From: CAYJAD01 sp964368075
GTDB lineage: Bacteria > Desulfobacterota > Desulfovibrionia > Desulfovibrionales > Desulfovibrionaceae
NCBI GenBank assembly: GCA_964368075.1
Contig: CAYJAD010000005.1
Span: 16,533 to 80,532 of the forward strand
Direction: 5' to 3'
DNA: 64,000 nt
Under the pieces are notes generated by a model that worked only from the letters and a program-made list of their open reading frames with translations, did not search any database and was not told where the DNA came from. Positions 8,460-15,970 of the stretch are shown here, one piece after another (the first letter of the stretch is position 1; each line of letters starts with the position of its first letter). The position numbers and the translations under genes were made by a program.

Positions 8460-9764
8460 TTATTGGCTTTTTTCTCTTTCTTTTAACATTTTCACAGCGC
8501 AAAATTTTCCGCACATGGCGCAAACATCTTCTTCCTTATGCGCTTGGCGACGCTGATGCAACATGGCAGGGTCTATAGCCGCAGCTGCCATACCATCCCA
8601 ATCAAGATTGCGCCTTGCGGTGTTCATGGCAAGTTCCCTATCAAGGGCGCGCTTGGTGCCCAAGGCCACTTCTCCGGCATGGGCGGCCACACGCGAAGCC
8701 ATAACACCAGCATGTACATCGGCGGCATCTGGCAAGGTAAGATGTTCTGCCGGAGTTAAATAACATAAAAAGTCTACACCGGCGCGCACGCCCAGGGCGC
8801 CGCCAATGGCTCCTGCTATATGATCATAGCCGGGCGAGCTGTCTACCACTAATGGACCCAGCACATAAAGCGGTGCACCGTGGGTCAAACTCTTAATACC
8901 GCGAATTTGTGCTTCCACTTCTTGCAAAGGCACATGCCCAGGCCCTTCAATCATGCTTTGCACACCATACTCACGAGCGCGCAGAGCAAGACGCCCTAAT
9001 GTAATCACTTCTTCCCACTGTGCGGCATCGCCTGCATCACAACCTGCACCTGGGCGTAAACCATCGCCAAGGGATAGGGTCACATTATAAGCAAGAGCTA
9101 TTTCTAGCAATCTATCATAGTGAGTTAATAAAGGATTTTCGGCGTCATGTTCCAGCATCCAACGGGCTAGCATGGCACCGCCGCGTGAAACAATGCCCAT
9201 AACTCTTCCGTCACCAAGGTCATTTTTCGGTAAGTCTCCCCATGCCGCGCCACGACGAGTTAAGCCGCAATGCACGGTCATATAGTCTACGCCTTGCTGT
9301 GCTTGTTTTTTAATTTCCTCGAAGAGCATATCCACGGTCATGGATTTAATGGTTTTGTCGGCATCAAGCAATTTTTGCCCCACAGCGTACATGGGCACCG
9401 TGCCTATGGGAACGGAGCAATTTTGTAGCATGGCAAGACGCAAGCTGTCTAAATCGCCAGCTATGGAGAGATCCATAACCGTATCGGCACCGGCCGTTAT
9501 GGCCACGCGCAGTTTTTCTGCTTCTGTGGTAGGACAATGTGATAAAGGCGAAGTACCAAGATTTGCATTCACTTTGATACGGGCAGGTTGTCCCACCACA
9601 ATGGGCTTTACATTTGGATGTTTGGCATTACCCAAAAGAACCATGGTGCCAGCCTCTATGGCATGGCGGATAGACTCTTCAGAAAGCCCTTCGTCTAGTG
9701 CAATTTGCGGGAGAAAACGTTGTGCCATTTTGGCTAAGGCAGCATTTTTTTCAAAAATAGACAT
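8460..9764 (-). CDS. thiC: Phosphomethylpyrimidine synthase
   Basis: A radical SAM enzyme that converts aminoimidazole ribotide to HMP phosphate, the pyrimidine half of thiamine. The 434-residue form lacks the long N-terminal extension of the enterobacterial enzyme, as is common in anaerobes. Landmarks: GADTVMDLSIAGDLDSLR, the conserved MTVHCGLTRR, SLGDGLRPG, EGPGHVP and the C-terminal cluster motif CAMCGKFC (C-x2-C-x4-C) that holds the [4Fe-4S] cluster. AAGGAAAAATT precedes the ATG. A TPP riboswitch lies 100 bases upstream in the same direction, so the gene should be switched off by thiamine pyrophosphate. No other thi gene is in the window. Confidence 0.97.
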   Translation of the reverse strand: MSIFEKNAALAKMAQRFLPQIALDEGLSEESIRHAIEAGTMVLLGNAKHPNVKPIVVGQPARIKVNANLGTSPLSHCPTTEAEKLRVAITAGADTVMDLSIAGDLDSLRLAMLQNCSVPIGTVPMYAVGQKLLDADKTIKSMTVDMLFEEIKKQAQQGVDYMTVHCGLTRRGAAWGDLPKNDLGDGRVMGIVSRGGAMLARWMLEHDAENPLLTHYDRLLEIALAYNVTLSLGDGLRPGAGCDAGDAAQWEEVITLGRLALRAREYGVQSMIEGPGHVPLQEVEAQIRGIKSLTHGAPLYVLGPLVVDSSPGYDHIAGAIGGALGVRAGVDFLCYLTPAEHLTLPDAADVHAGVMASRVAAHAGEVALGTKRALDRELAMNTARRNLDWDGMAAAAIDPAMLHQRRQAHKEEDVCAMCGKFCAVKMLKEREKSQ

Positions 9765-9816
9765 AATTTTTCCTTATTAGCTCGTCATTAAGCGCTTTTT
9801 TTATTGCGCTTATGTG

Positions 9817-9830
9817 AGCCGTATACGGCT
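9817..9830. repeat. 14-bp perfect palindrome in thiC leader
   Basis: AGCCGTATACGGCT lies between the riboswitch aptamer and the thiC start. Together with the nearby AAGCGC...GCGCTT pair at 9790-9811, it could form alternative hairpins of the expression platform. No strong T-run follows on the minus strand, so control may act at translation rather than by termination. Confidence 0.4.
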
Positions 9831-9863
9831 GTTTCAAAAATGCACGTGCCCATAAGGAAAAAA

Positions 9864-9957
9864 CAGCTTCCCTACGGCAGCATAATCTGCATCAGGTTCA
9901 AAGGGTTAGGGATTCATTCCCATTCTCAGCTTTGTCTCTCACAAAGCACCCCTAGCG
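9864..9957 (-). promoter_or_regulatory. TPP riboswitch (THI box)
   Basis: On the minus strand the aptamer reads CTAGGGGTGCTTTG, then GCTGAGAATGGGA, then ACCCTTTGAACCTGATGCAG and TGCCGTAGGGAAGC. These are the conserved THI-box elements in the correct order: the P2-J2 GGGGTGC, the CUGAGA pyrimidine-sensing loop, and CCUGAUCNGGnUAAUGCnnGCGUAGGGA with small changes (CTGATGCAGATTATGC). It precedes thiC. Known function of the family: binding thiamine pyrophosphate and shutting down expression. Confidence 0.95.
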
Positions 9958-10186
9958 CGTATAGTCATAGCTCAAGACAGTCTTGATGTAAATGAACTTT
10001 ATGAATAAGGGCTTTTATTTTGTATGTTTTTTAATGCTGATGATTGTAATAATTAAAGCGCTTAAAGTCCCTCTTCTCATCTCAAGCATATAATCAATCA
10101 ATGCTTCCCTAGGGAATATTTTGCCTTGGAATATTTTTTGCATAAAAAGAAACTGCTAGGAAATATTTTCACAAAGGATGTAAAAC
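9958..10186. other. Intergenic region upstream of riboswitch and of unknown gene
   Basis: Divergent region that must hold the promoters of thiC (minus) and of the 10187 gene (plus). It is AT-rich; I could not assign a confident -35/-10 pair. A CTAGGAAATATT stretch recurs twice in similar form (CCTAGGGAATATT near 10108 and CTAGGAAATATT near 10155), which could be a short direct repeat acting as an operator. Confidence 0.3.
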
Positions 10187-10696
10187 ATGAATATTTCAAA
10201 CGTATTTGATGTTAATAATGTTTATGGAATGAATGCCGTAGATAACGTGCAAACAGAAAAAGCCGCGACAGAGCAAAAAAACACTACTTCTGGAGATACA
10301 GTCTCTATATCTGCTGAAGCTCGTAACTTCTTTGCGCAAATGCAATCGGCCAGTGCAAATACTAGCACTGAAACAGTGTTAGAAAATAGCAATGGAGAGG
10401 CCATGGCTATTGAAGGTGCTGAAAGCCAAACTTTGGAAAGCAATTCTGTAGTTGCAAGTCAAGGCACTGAGGAACAAGGTGGTAATGGCGGCGGCAGCGG
10501 CGGCGGTGGCGGCGGCGGTAGCAGTGATGAAGAGTCTACCTCTGAAGAAAGCTTGCAAAGCGAAATTGCTTCTGTAACAGCTCGCTTAAGCCAAGCCAGA
10601 GCCAGTGCAGAAGAAAGCGGTGATTCATCGCAAGTAAGTGCTTTGATGGCAGAGTTAGCCACTTTGGAAGCAGAGCTTAGTGCCCTTTCTGCATAA
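10187..10696 (+). CDS. Low-complexity Ser/Glu/Gly-rich protein, unknown function
   Basis: A 169-residue acidic protein with three parts: an N-terminal stretch with GDTVSISAEARN at residues 36-47, a Ser/Thr/Glu-rich middle, a glycine tract at about 98-111 flanked by Ser, and a C-terminal helix (about 120-169) rich in Ala, Leu and Glu with heptad character (LMAELATLEAELSAL), likely a coiled coil. It has no signal peptide and no cysteine. GDTVSIS-x-x-A is reminiscent of N-termini of some motility-associated small proteins, but I do not assign a family. AAAGGATG precedes the ATG. It stands alone between thiC and dgt. Confidence 0.7.
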   Translation: MNISNVFDVNNVYGMNAVDNVQTEKAATEQKNTTSGDTVSISAEARNFFAQMQSASANTSTETVLENSNGEAMAIEGAESQTLESNSVVASQGTEEQGGNGGGSGGGGGGGSSDEESTSEESLQSEIASVTARLSQARASAEESGDSSQVSALMAELATLEAELSALSA

Positions 10697-10795
10697 AAAC
10701 ATAGCCCCAAAAAATCTATTTTACGCATGTACTGACTCTAGGGCGCTACCAGACAAATACATTTTTTGTGCAATGCATACGCCTTTAGCGGGCTG

Positions 10796-10839
10796 TTGAA
10801 AAAGTGTAAGATGCAATAAAGTAACTTACACTTTTTCAA
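10796..10839. repeat. 15-bp inverted repeat, possible remnant of family B
   Basis: TTGAAAAAGTGTAAG and its exact complement are separated by 14 bases. The left flank GCGGGCTGTTGAAAAAGTG is similar to 55665-55683 and to the outer arm of the family B elements (GTTGAAAAAGGGGTG at 63609). The hairpin lacks a T-run on either strand, so it is not a classical terminator. It lies between the convergent ends of the 10187 gene and dgt. Confidence 0.5.
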
Positions 10840-10892
10840 TGGGGCATTGCCCACTCAATCGAAGTAAAAAAACAAATAATTTTCATTTATTA

Positions 10893-12233
10893 CTAGTATT
10901 TATCAAAAATAGACCCTTTCCCCGCAAAGAATAATTTTTCGTGTAAGCGCGCCGCTGAGGCGTCTGTCATGCACGCAATATAATCACACAGTATACGCAT
11001 TTGCGCTGCTTCTTCTTTTTCTGCATTGAAAGACTTTTTCACAGCAATGGGCAAAAGCATTTGGGGATTGGCAGCAAAAACATCAAAGAGCTCTACCACA
11101 ATTTTACGTCCTCGAAATTCCAACATCTGTAAGTTAGGTGAAGAAATAATCAAATCAAAAACCAAAGCACCCATAAGGTTTTGCAAAGCGGCTGCAGGTG
11201 CTTCAAAACGAGCTCGATAATTAATGAGGGGGCAAGGGCTGTCTATACCACTTTCTTCCACTAAGGTATGCGTAATAAGATAATGTACTAATTCACCTAT
11301 GCGGGTTTTGCGTTTATATTCAGCCTTATGGAAAATGTCGTTGGCCACCTGTAAGGACGACAAGTCGCATGCGGCAAAAATATCTTCTTTTCCATGCACG
11401 TACTCTTCCCACATATCGCGTGTCAACATTCCCATGGCTATGGCATCTTCCAAGTCATGTAAACCATAAGAAATATCATCGGATAAATCCATAACAGAGG
11501 CATCTAATGACATATGCTGCGTTTTTCTATGCCCAGTGGTAGCATGAGCCACACAAAATGCCTCGCGAAAACTTCCCAAGGGTTCCATAACCCAATCCAC
11601 CACATCTTGCTCAGTGTCATGATAGCACTTGGGTGGCAATTGCGTTTTAGAATTAAAAAGCCAGCGCGGATGCGTTTCATTGTTGCCATAAAACTCCGCA
11701 TTAACTAAGCTCGAGTAGGGGGCGGGATATTTTAACACCCCCAGCAAAAGACGCCGAGTAGCATTGAGGCCATACTGTTCGGTATAATGCTCTAAGCGTG
11801 AAAGAATACGTAAAGTTTGCCCATTCCCTTCAAAGCCACCATATTTACGCATACAAAAATTTAATGCTGTCTCACCACCGTGCCCATAGGGAGGGTGTCC
11901 CAAATCGTGGGCTAGACATATGGCAGAAAGCAAACGCCCATCGGGCAAAGCCTCGGCTATGGGGCTATCTGCATGCCTTTTCACCAGAAATTTTATCATA
12001 CCAGAGCTTACTTGTGCCACTTCCATGGAATGCGTTAAGCGGGTACGATAAAAATCACTTTGTCCAAGGTCTATAACTTGTGTTTTTGATTGCAAACGCC
12101 GAAAAGCCGCTGAGTGAATAATACGCGCATAATCTCTATCCCATGGGGAACGCACATCAAGAGCCCTTTCAGGCGGAGCCAAGCGCCGCTCTAACCAAGG
12201 CTTTTTCCAATCTTTTGACCATGTGTTTTGCAT
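10893..12233 (-). CDS. dgt: Deoxyguanosinetriphosphate triphosphohydrolase (HD-domain dNTPase)
   Basis: Hydrolyses dNTPs (classically dGTP) to the nucleoside and triphosphate, which balances nucleotide pools. The 446-residue protein has the HD-domain metal ligands in TRLTHSMEVAQV near residue 65 and CLAHDLGHPPYGHGGE near residue 110, and the N-terminal AFRRLQSKTQV typical of the family. A good GAGG sequence lies seven bases before the ATG. It is monocistronic, divergent from trmFO. Exact nucleotide preference among Dgt homologues varies and is not predictable here. Confidence 0.93.
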   Translation of the reverse strand: MQNTWSKDWKKPWLERRLAPPERALDVRSPWDRDYARIIHSAAFRRLQSKTQVIDLGQSDFYRTRLTHSMEVAQVSSGMIKFLVKRHADSPIAEALPDGRLLSAICLAHDLGHPPYGHGGETALNFCMRKYGGFEGNGQTLRILSRLEHYTEQYGLNATRRLLLGVLKYPAPYSSLVNAEFYGNNETHPRWLFNSKTQLPPKCYHDTEQDVVDWVMEPLGSFREAFCVAHATTGHRKTQHMSLDASVMDLSDDISYGLHDLEDAIAMGMLTRDMWEEYVHGKEDIFAACDLSSLQVANDIFHKAEYKRKTRIGELVHYLITHTLVEESGIDSPCPLINYRARFEAPAAALQNLMGALVFDLIISSPNLQMLEFRGRKIVVELFDVFAANPQMLLPIAVKKSFNAEKEEAAQMRILCDYIACMTDASAARLHEKLFFAGKGSIFDKY

Positions 12234-12291
12234 AAAAAAACCTCATATGTCCTTTTGCATGCTACCAGTAGGCGAAAAAAATGCATATTTT

Positions 12292-12375
12292 CTTGAGGGG
12301 GTAAGGGAAACTTTTACCAAAGCCCAAAAGTTTCCCTTACCCTCTCAAACTCTCCCATCCCTTCAAAACGCTTTA
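12292..12375 (-). repeat. Family A hairpin repeat with 17-bp perfect stem
   Basis: Read on the minus strand it begins AAGCGTTTTGAAGGGATGGG and contains a hairpin at 12299-12342 with perfect 17-base arms (plus strand GGGTAAGGGAAACTTTT and its complement) around a 10-base loop. It lies between the divergent dgt and trmFO genes, where a terminator has no obvious use; this argues that the family is a mobile or structural repeat rather than only a transcription stop. Confidence 0.65.
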
Positions 12376-12542
12376 AGTATTCCAATATTAAATGTATATT
12401 TTTTTTAAAGACTCATGGAAATTAAATTATTATTTTAATCAGCGTTTCCTTGAAAATTTGCCTTTTACTATCGTAGTAGACATGCTTGCCCTTTCCATGT
12501 AAAATGTCAAGATATTATATAGCATAGATTAGGGAAATTATT

Positions 12543-13916
12543 GTGAAAAATGAAATATATCCATCACGAATAGCCATCATAGGCGGAGGATTAGCCGGCT
12601 CCGAATGCGCACTAACTTTAGCAAGGTATGGCATATCCTCTTGTATTTTTGAACAAAAGCCAATGCATATGTCTCCGGCGCATCAATTACAAGACCTTGC
12701 AGAGCTTGTGTGTTCAAATTCCTTGCGTTCCAATGAGTTAGCCTCCGGTATTGGGCTTTTAAAGCAAGAGTTACGTGAGCTTAACAGTGCATTCATGGCC
12801 CATGCCGATGCTACCGCAGTACCCGCTGGAAAGGCGCTTGCTGTAGACAGAGAGCTTTTTGCCAAGAGCATCACACAAGAAATAACAGAAAATCCACTCA
12901 TTACGTTGCAGCGTGCTCAAATACAAAGCTTAGAAGATACCGCTTTGGAAGACTTTACTCATGTAATTTTAGCAGCTGGGCCATTAGCATCTGACAGCTT
13001 AGCAGCCTCCTTGGCGACCCATGTACAAGAGCAAGGCGTGGCACAACTTTATTTTTACGACGCTATTGCCCCCATAATCAGTGCCGACTCTATTAATAGA
13101 GATATTGTATTTCGCGCTTCACGGTATCAAGAGCCGGAAGAAGGGGAAATTTCTGGGGAATATCTTAACTGCCCGCTAGAAAAAGATGAGTATATTGCCT
13201 TTTATGAAGCTTTACTCAATGGCGAAAAAGTACAAGCCAAAGACTTTGAAAAAGAAATACATTTTGAAGGGTGTATGCCCATAGAAGCTTTAGCCGAACG
13301 CGGCATGCGCACATTAACCTTTGGCCCTCTAAAACCTGTAGGCTTTATAGACCCGCGCACAGGACGCCGCCCTTACGCCGTGATACAATTGCGTACAGAA
13401 AACCTTAACGAATCTATGTATAACTTGGTGGGTTGTCAAACAAAGCTCACCTATGCGGCTCAAAAAGATATTTTCCGTAAAATACCAGGTTTAGAGCAGG
13501 CAGAATTTATTCGCTTTGGCTCCATGCATCGTAATACCTACGTCAATGCACCCAAGGTGCTAGATGAACATTTACGTTTACACGGTTGCACTGCAAAAAA
13601 TATTCATTTGGCAGGACAAATTACCGGTGTTGAAGGTTATGTGGAATCCGCGGCTTGTGGGCATTGGGTAGCATTGCTTCTTATAGCAGAGCTCCAAGGA
13701 AAAACTCTTCACACGCCACCGGTGCAAAGCGCTCTTGGGGCTTTGCTGCAACATTTGCGCACGCCGGTGAAAAAATTCCAGCCTTCCAATGCTCACTTTG
13801 GGCTTATGCCTGAACTGGGTGAGAGAGCGAAGAAAAAAGAACGTAAAGCTATATATAGCCAAAGAGCCAGAGAGCATTTTGCTACGTGGCTAGCTGAGCA
13901 TAAAAAAAATTACTAG
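12543..13916 (+). CDS. trmFO: Folate-dependent tRNA (uracil-54-C5) methyltransferase
   Basis: Makes ribothymidine at position 54 of tRNAs using methylenetetrahydrofolate and FAD. The 457-residue protein begins with the FAD dinucleotide fold IAIIGGGLAGSECAL and has the family signature AELVCSNSLRSN near residue 55 and the GCQTKLTYAAQK and SMHRNTYVNAP stretches near 300-325. The start is GTG at 12543 with an AGGGAAA sequence upstream; the nearby ATG is out of frame. The C-terminus holds a basic helix (RAKKKERKAIYSQRAREHF). It is followed on the same strand by a family C repeat. Confidence 0.96.
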   Translation: MKNEIYPSRIAIIGGGLAGSECALTLARYGISSCIFEQKPMHMSPAHQLQDLAELVCSNSLRSNELASGIGLLKQELRELNSAFMAHADATAVPAGKALAVDRELFAKSITQEITENPLITLQRAQIQSLEDTALEDFTHVILAAGPLASDSLAASLATHVQEQGVAQLYFYDAIAPIISADSINRDIVFRASRYQEPEEGEISGEYLNCPLEKDEYIAFYEALLNGEKVQAKDFEKEIHFEGCMPIEALAERGMRTLTFGPLKPVGFIDPRTGRRPYAVIQLRTENLNESMYNLVGCQTKLTYAAQKDIFRKIPGLEQAEFIRFGSMHRNTYVNAPKVLDEHLRLHGCTAKNIHLAGQITGVEGYVESAACGHWVALLLIAELQGKTLHTPPVQSALGALLQHLRTPVKKFQPSNAHFGLMPELGERAKKKERKAIYSQRAREHFATWLAEHKKNY

Positions 13917-13965
13917 CCAGCATGCTGAATGTAAAGAAGTGATGACTACTTTGTGCCCTTATCTC

Positions 13966-14050
13966 AGTACGGCACAATTTTTCAAAAAAGAAAATTTTAT
14001 ATTTTTATTAAGAAGGCATATGTAAAAAAATTGTGCAGAGGTTTTATTTT
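13966..14050 (+). repeat. Family C dispersed repeat
   Basis: About 85 bases nearly identical, in reverse orientation, to 34878-34955. Two blocks are identical between the copies: TTCAAAAAAGAAAATTTTAT with its five following bases, and ATGTAAAAAAATTGTGCAGA with its eight following bases. The ends are themselves inverted (GCACAATTTTT and AAAAAAATTGTGC), so the element can fold on itself. It lies between trmFO and the SRP RNA gene. Confidence 0.7.
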
Positions 14051-14076
14051 AGGGCTGTTTTTTTGGGGTAAAAAAA

Positions 14077-14158
14077 GAAGCTGAGCACCCGTAGCCACCG
14101 CTACCGCTGCTTCCTTTCGGACCTGACGGAGTTAACGGTGCTTGCGCCGCTCAGCTTC
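14077..14158 (-). ncRNA. ffs: Signal recognition particle RNA, small bacterial type
   Basis: The minus strand carries the SRP domain IV core GTCAGGTCCGAAAGGAAGCAGC split here as GTCAGGTCCGAAAGG and AAGGAAGCAGC, the most conserved part of 4.5S RNA, with the GAAA-type apical loop replaced by CGAAAG. The ends pair over ten bases (GAAGCTGAGC with GCTCAGCTTC) and a T-run follows on the minus strand at 14071-14076, giving a small hairpin RNA of about 82 bases with its own terminator. It would bind Ffh and target membrane proteins. Confidence 0.93.
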
Positions 14159-14464
14159 GCTCATTCCTATATACGGCCTTGCGCTCAGCGTCAAGCATGT
14201 TTTTGTCCCACTAAAGAATTTAAGGGGCTATATAAGTATTTTTAAATGAATTTTAAGCATAAATAAAGAAGACTTACGAGTAAAATGGACTGATTTAAAA
14301 TCAATTATTCAACAAGGAAATAATGTTACTCTCATTATAACTCAGCTTGCGCTGAATTATGAGATGCGTTCTAGTAGGCTGAATTTTAAGAACACGGTGT
14401 AACAAAATTCAGTTTCGCCCTTAAAAAGCAATGTATATAACAACAAATAAAGGAGATGCAATTT
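14159..14464. other. Gap between SRP RNA and HPr gene
   Basis: Holds the SRP RNA promoter (minus) and the leader of the HPr gene (plus). Two hairpins are visible on the plus strand: TCAGCTTGCGCTGA at 14342-14355, and CTGAATTTT paired with AAAATTCAG at about 14379-14411. The second could shape the HPr leader. A 50-codon open stretch at 14250-14402 has no start codon and is not annotated as a gene. Confidence 0.4.
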
Positions 14465-14722
14465 ATGGAAACTTTTAACTATGTCATTAAAGATAAACAG
14501 GGCATACATGCCCGCCCTGCCGGTATGTTTGTAAAAGAATTACAACAGTTTTCTTGCAATATATCCATTCAAAAAGGTGAAAAAAAGGTCGATGGTAAAA
14601 AGTTGTTTGCACTTATGAGCCTTGGTTGTAAACAAGGGGATGAAATTACCTTTACCGCAGAAGGTGACGATGCCGCCGCCGCTTGTGCTTTGGCCAAAGA
14701 CTTTTTAGAAAAGAACCTATAA
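14465..14722 (+). CDS. HPr-like phosphocarrier protein with Lys at position 46
   Basis: An 85-residue PTS phosphocarrier. The phosphoryl-accepting histidine H15 lies in GIHARPAG, the canonical site. At residue 46, where HPr of kinase-regulated systems has the regulatory serine, this protein has lysine (VDGKKLFALMSLG), so regulation by HPr kinase at Ser46 appears impossible. The ATG at 14465 is chosen because AAAGGAG ends nine bases upstream, whereas the in-frame ATG at 14456 overlaps that site. No ptsI, EII or hprK gene is adjacent. In Desulfovibrio-type genomes PTS proteins are often few and may serve regulation; a role here is open. Confidence 0.92.
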   Translation: METFNYVIKDKQGIHARPAGMFVKELQQFSCNISIQKGEKKVDGKKLFALMSLGCKQGDEITFTAEGDDAAAACALAKDFLEKNL

Positions 14723-14735
14723 ATTCATTTATTCT

Positions 14736-14774
14736 TCTAAAGGAAAAGCCTAAGTAATCAGCTTTTCCTTTAGA
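14736..14774 (+). terminator. Hairpin after the HPr gene
   Basis: TCTAAAGGAAAAGC pairs with GCTTTTCCTTTAGA around an 11-base loop. The stem itself ends in T-rich sequence but no long T-run follows, so it is a probable rather than certain intrinsic terminator. Confidence 0.6.
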
Positions 14775-14854
14775 GAGAAAACGTTTTCTCAAGCCCTTAA
14801 CAGCCGTTGAAAAAATTGTTTCAAAAATTTTTTTTAGAACGCGCCAAAAAAAAC

Positions 14855-15859
14855 TTATAAAAAAAAGTCTTGCACCTGCTCGTGATCATGAAATATTTCT
14901 TGCCATGGGGCAGGGCAACGTATTTGTTTTGCTTCGCCACCGCGCAAGGTAAATTCCAATTGCCCGTGATGTAGAAGGAAGCTTTCTTCTTGAGGAACCG
15001 TGCGTTGAATATAACGCAAATCTTGGAAAAGAGGAAAACCCGCATGGGCGGCATGGGCTCGAATTTGATGTCTAGCCCCTTTTTGAATGGTACAGCCCAT
15101 GAGCGTTAGGGGGGGTGCAGGAAACTCTTGGGGGAAAGCCGGAAAATACTCACGTAAGGCTTCATATTCTTTGGCGAGAATAGGGCCTAAAGGTTGAAAG
15201 TGTGTATGACGCAAAGAGGGGGCTTCTTGTGCAAGCACCTTGGAAATTTTTCTTTTATGTGTATCTAGCGCATAGCGTACGCAGGTGCTTTTTGTTACTT
15301 CTCCTTGCTCTGCATGCACAAGAGCCAGATATTTTTTCTGGCAACGACCGGCATTTTCTAATTCTTGCCATACATGTACACTGCCTTCAGTTTCAGACAC
15401 AACCACAATGCCTGAAGTGTGCGCATCAAGCCTGTTGCACACAAAAAAGGGGCGATTTTTAAAATACGCTAGAGCTAAAATATCTTCTAAGCTTTTACCC
15501 CCCCCGGCAATGCGTACCGTGTGCAATCCACTGGGTTTTGCAAAAAAATGCCATTGCATATAAGAACCTATGCAATAGGGCATATGCAAAGCGGCTAAGG
15601 CTCTGTGCAAAGCACTATCTGTATGCGGCCAAGGTGCGTTGCTTTCTTGCGGCTCTACTTCCTTGGGGCCAAAGCTTATCCTATCGCCTTGGGTAACGGC
15701 ATGCCCCGCCGAACAGACTTTTCCATTAACTAGCACTTGCCAGCTATCCCAAATACGCCGCCTTTCGCGCGTAGAAGCATGGGGGAAAAGGGCAAGTAAT
15801 GCTTTGTCTAAGCGATGCCCGTTTTGCTGCTCTGTTATAATAAGAATAAGTTTTTCCAT
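14855..15859 (-). CDS. RluA-family pseudouridine synthase
   Basis: Converts uridine to pseudouridine in rRNA or tRNA. An S4 RNA-binding domain occupies about residues 15-65, and the catalytic domain follows. The active-site motif reads NRLDAHTSGIVVV where the family normally has HRLDxxTSG; the catalytic aspartate is kept and the first histidine is replaced by asparagine. KGARHQIRAHAAHAGFPL near residue 265 is the second conserved family stretch. The 334-residue length is normal for RluC/RluD types. The target site cannot be predicted. It lies downstream of the M16 peptidase gene, separated by a terminator-like hairpin. Confidence 0.88.
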   Translation of the reverse strand: MEKLILIITEQQNGHRLDKALLALFPHASTRERRRIWDSWQVLVNGKVCSAGHAVTQGDRISFGPKEVEPQESNAPWPHTDSALHRALAALHMPYCIGSYMQWHFFAKPSGLHTVRIAGGGKSLEDILALAYFKNRPFFVCNRLDAHTSGIVVVSETEGSVHVWQELENAGRCQKKYLALVHAEQGEVTKSTCVRYALDTHKRKISKVLAQEAPSLRHTHFQPLGPILAKEYEALREYFPAFPQEFPAPPLTLMGCTIQKGARHQIRAHAAHAGFPLFQDLRYIQRTVPQEESFLLHHGQLEFTLRGGEAKQIRCPAPWQEIFHDHEQVQDFFL

Positions 15860-15914
15860 GAGAATATATTATAAAGTAAATGGTTATGGAGAAAGCATAA
15901 GAAAATCCTGTATC

Positions 15915-15970
15915 TCTAATTTTTAAAGGGAGGAGAGAGAATAGAAACTCCCTCCTCCATAAAAATTAGA
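15915..15970 (-). terminator. Terminator-like hairpin after M16 peptidase
   Basis: TCTAATTTTT and AAAAATTAGA form the outer pair and GGGAGGAG with CTCCCTCC the inner stem. The right arm overlaps the last codons of the peptidase gene. Read on the minus strand, the A-rich and T-rich outer arms give the usual intrinsic-terminator shape. Confidence 0.6.

Noticed and set aside
10796..10839. Intrinsic terminator between the Gly-rich gene and dgt
   Set aside because: The stem is perfect but neither strand has a T-run directly after it; its flanks match the family B arms, so it is listed as a repeat.
14250..14402. A 50-codon open stretch upstream of the HPr gene that could be a gene remnant
   Set aside because: It has no start codon or ribosome-binding site and is short enough to be chance; I found no recognisable motif in the translation.
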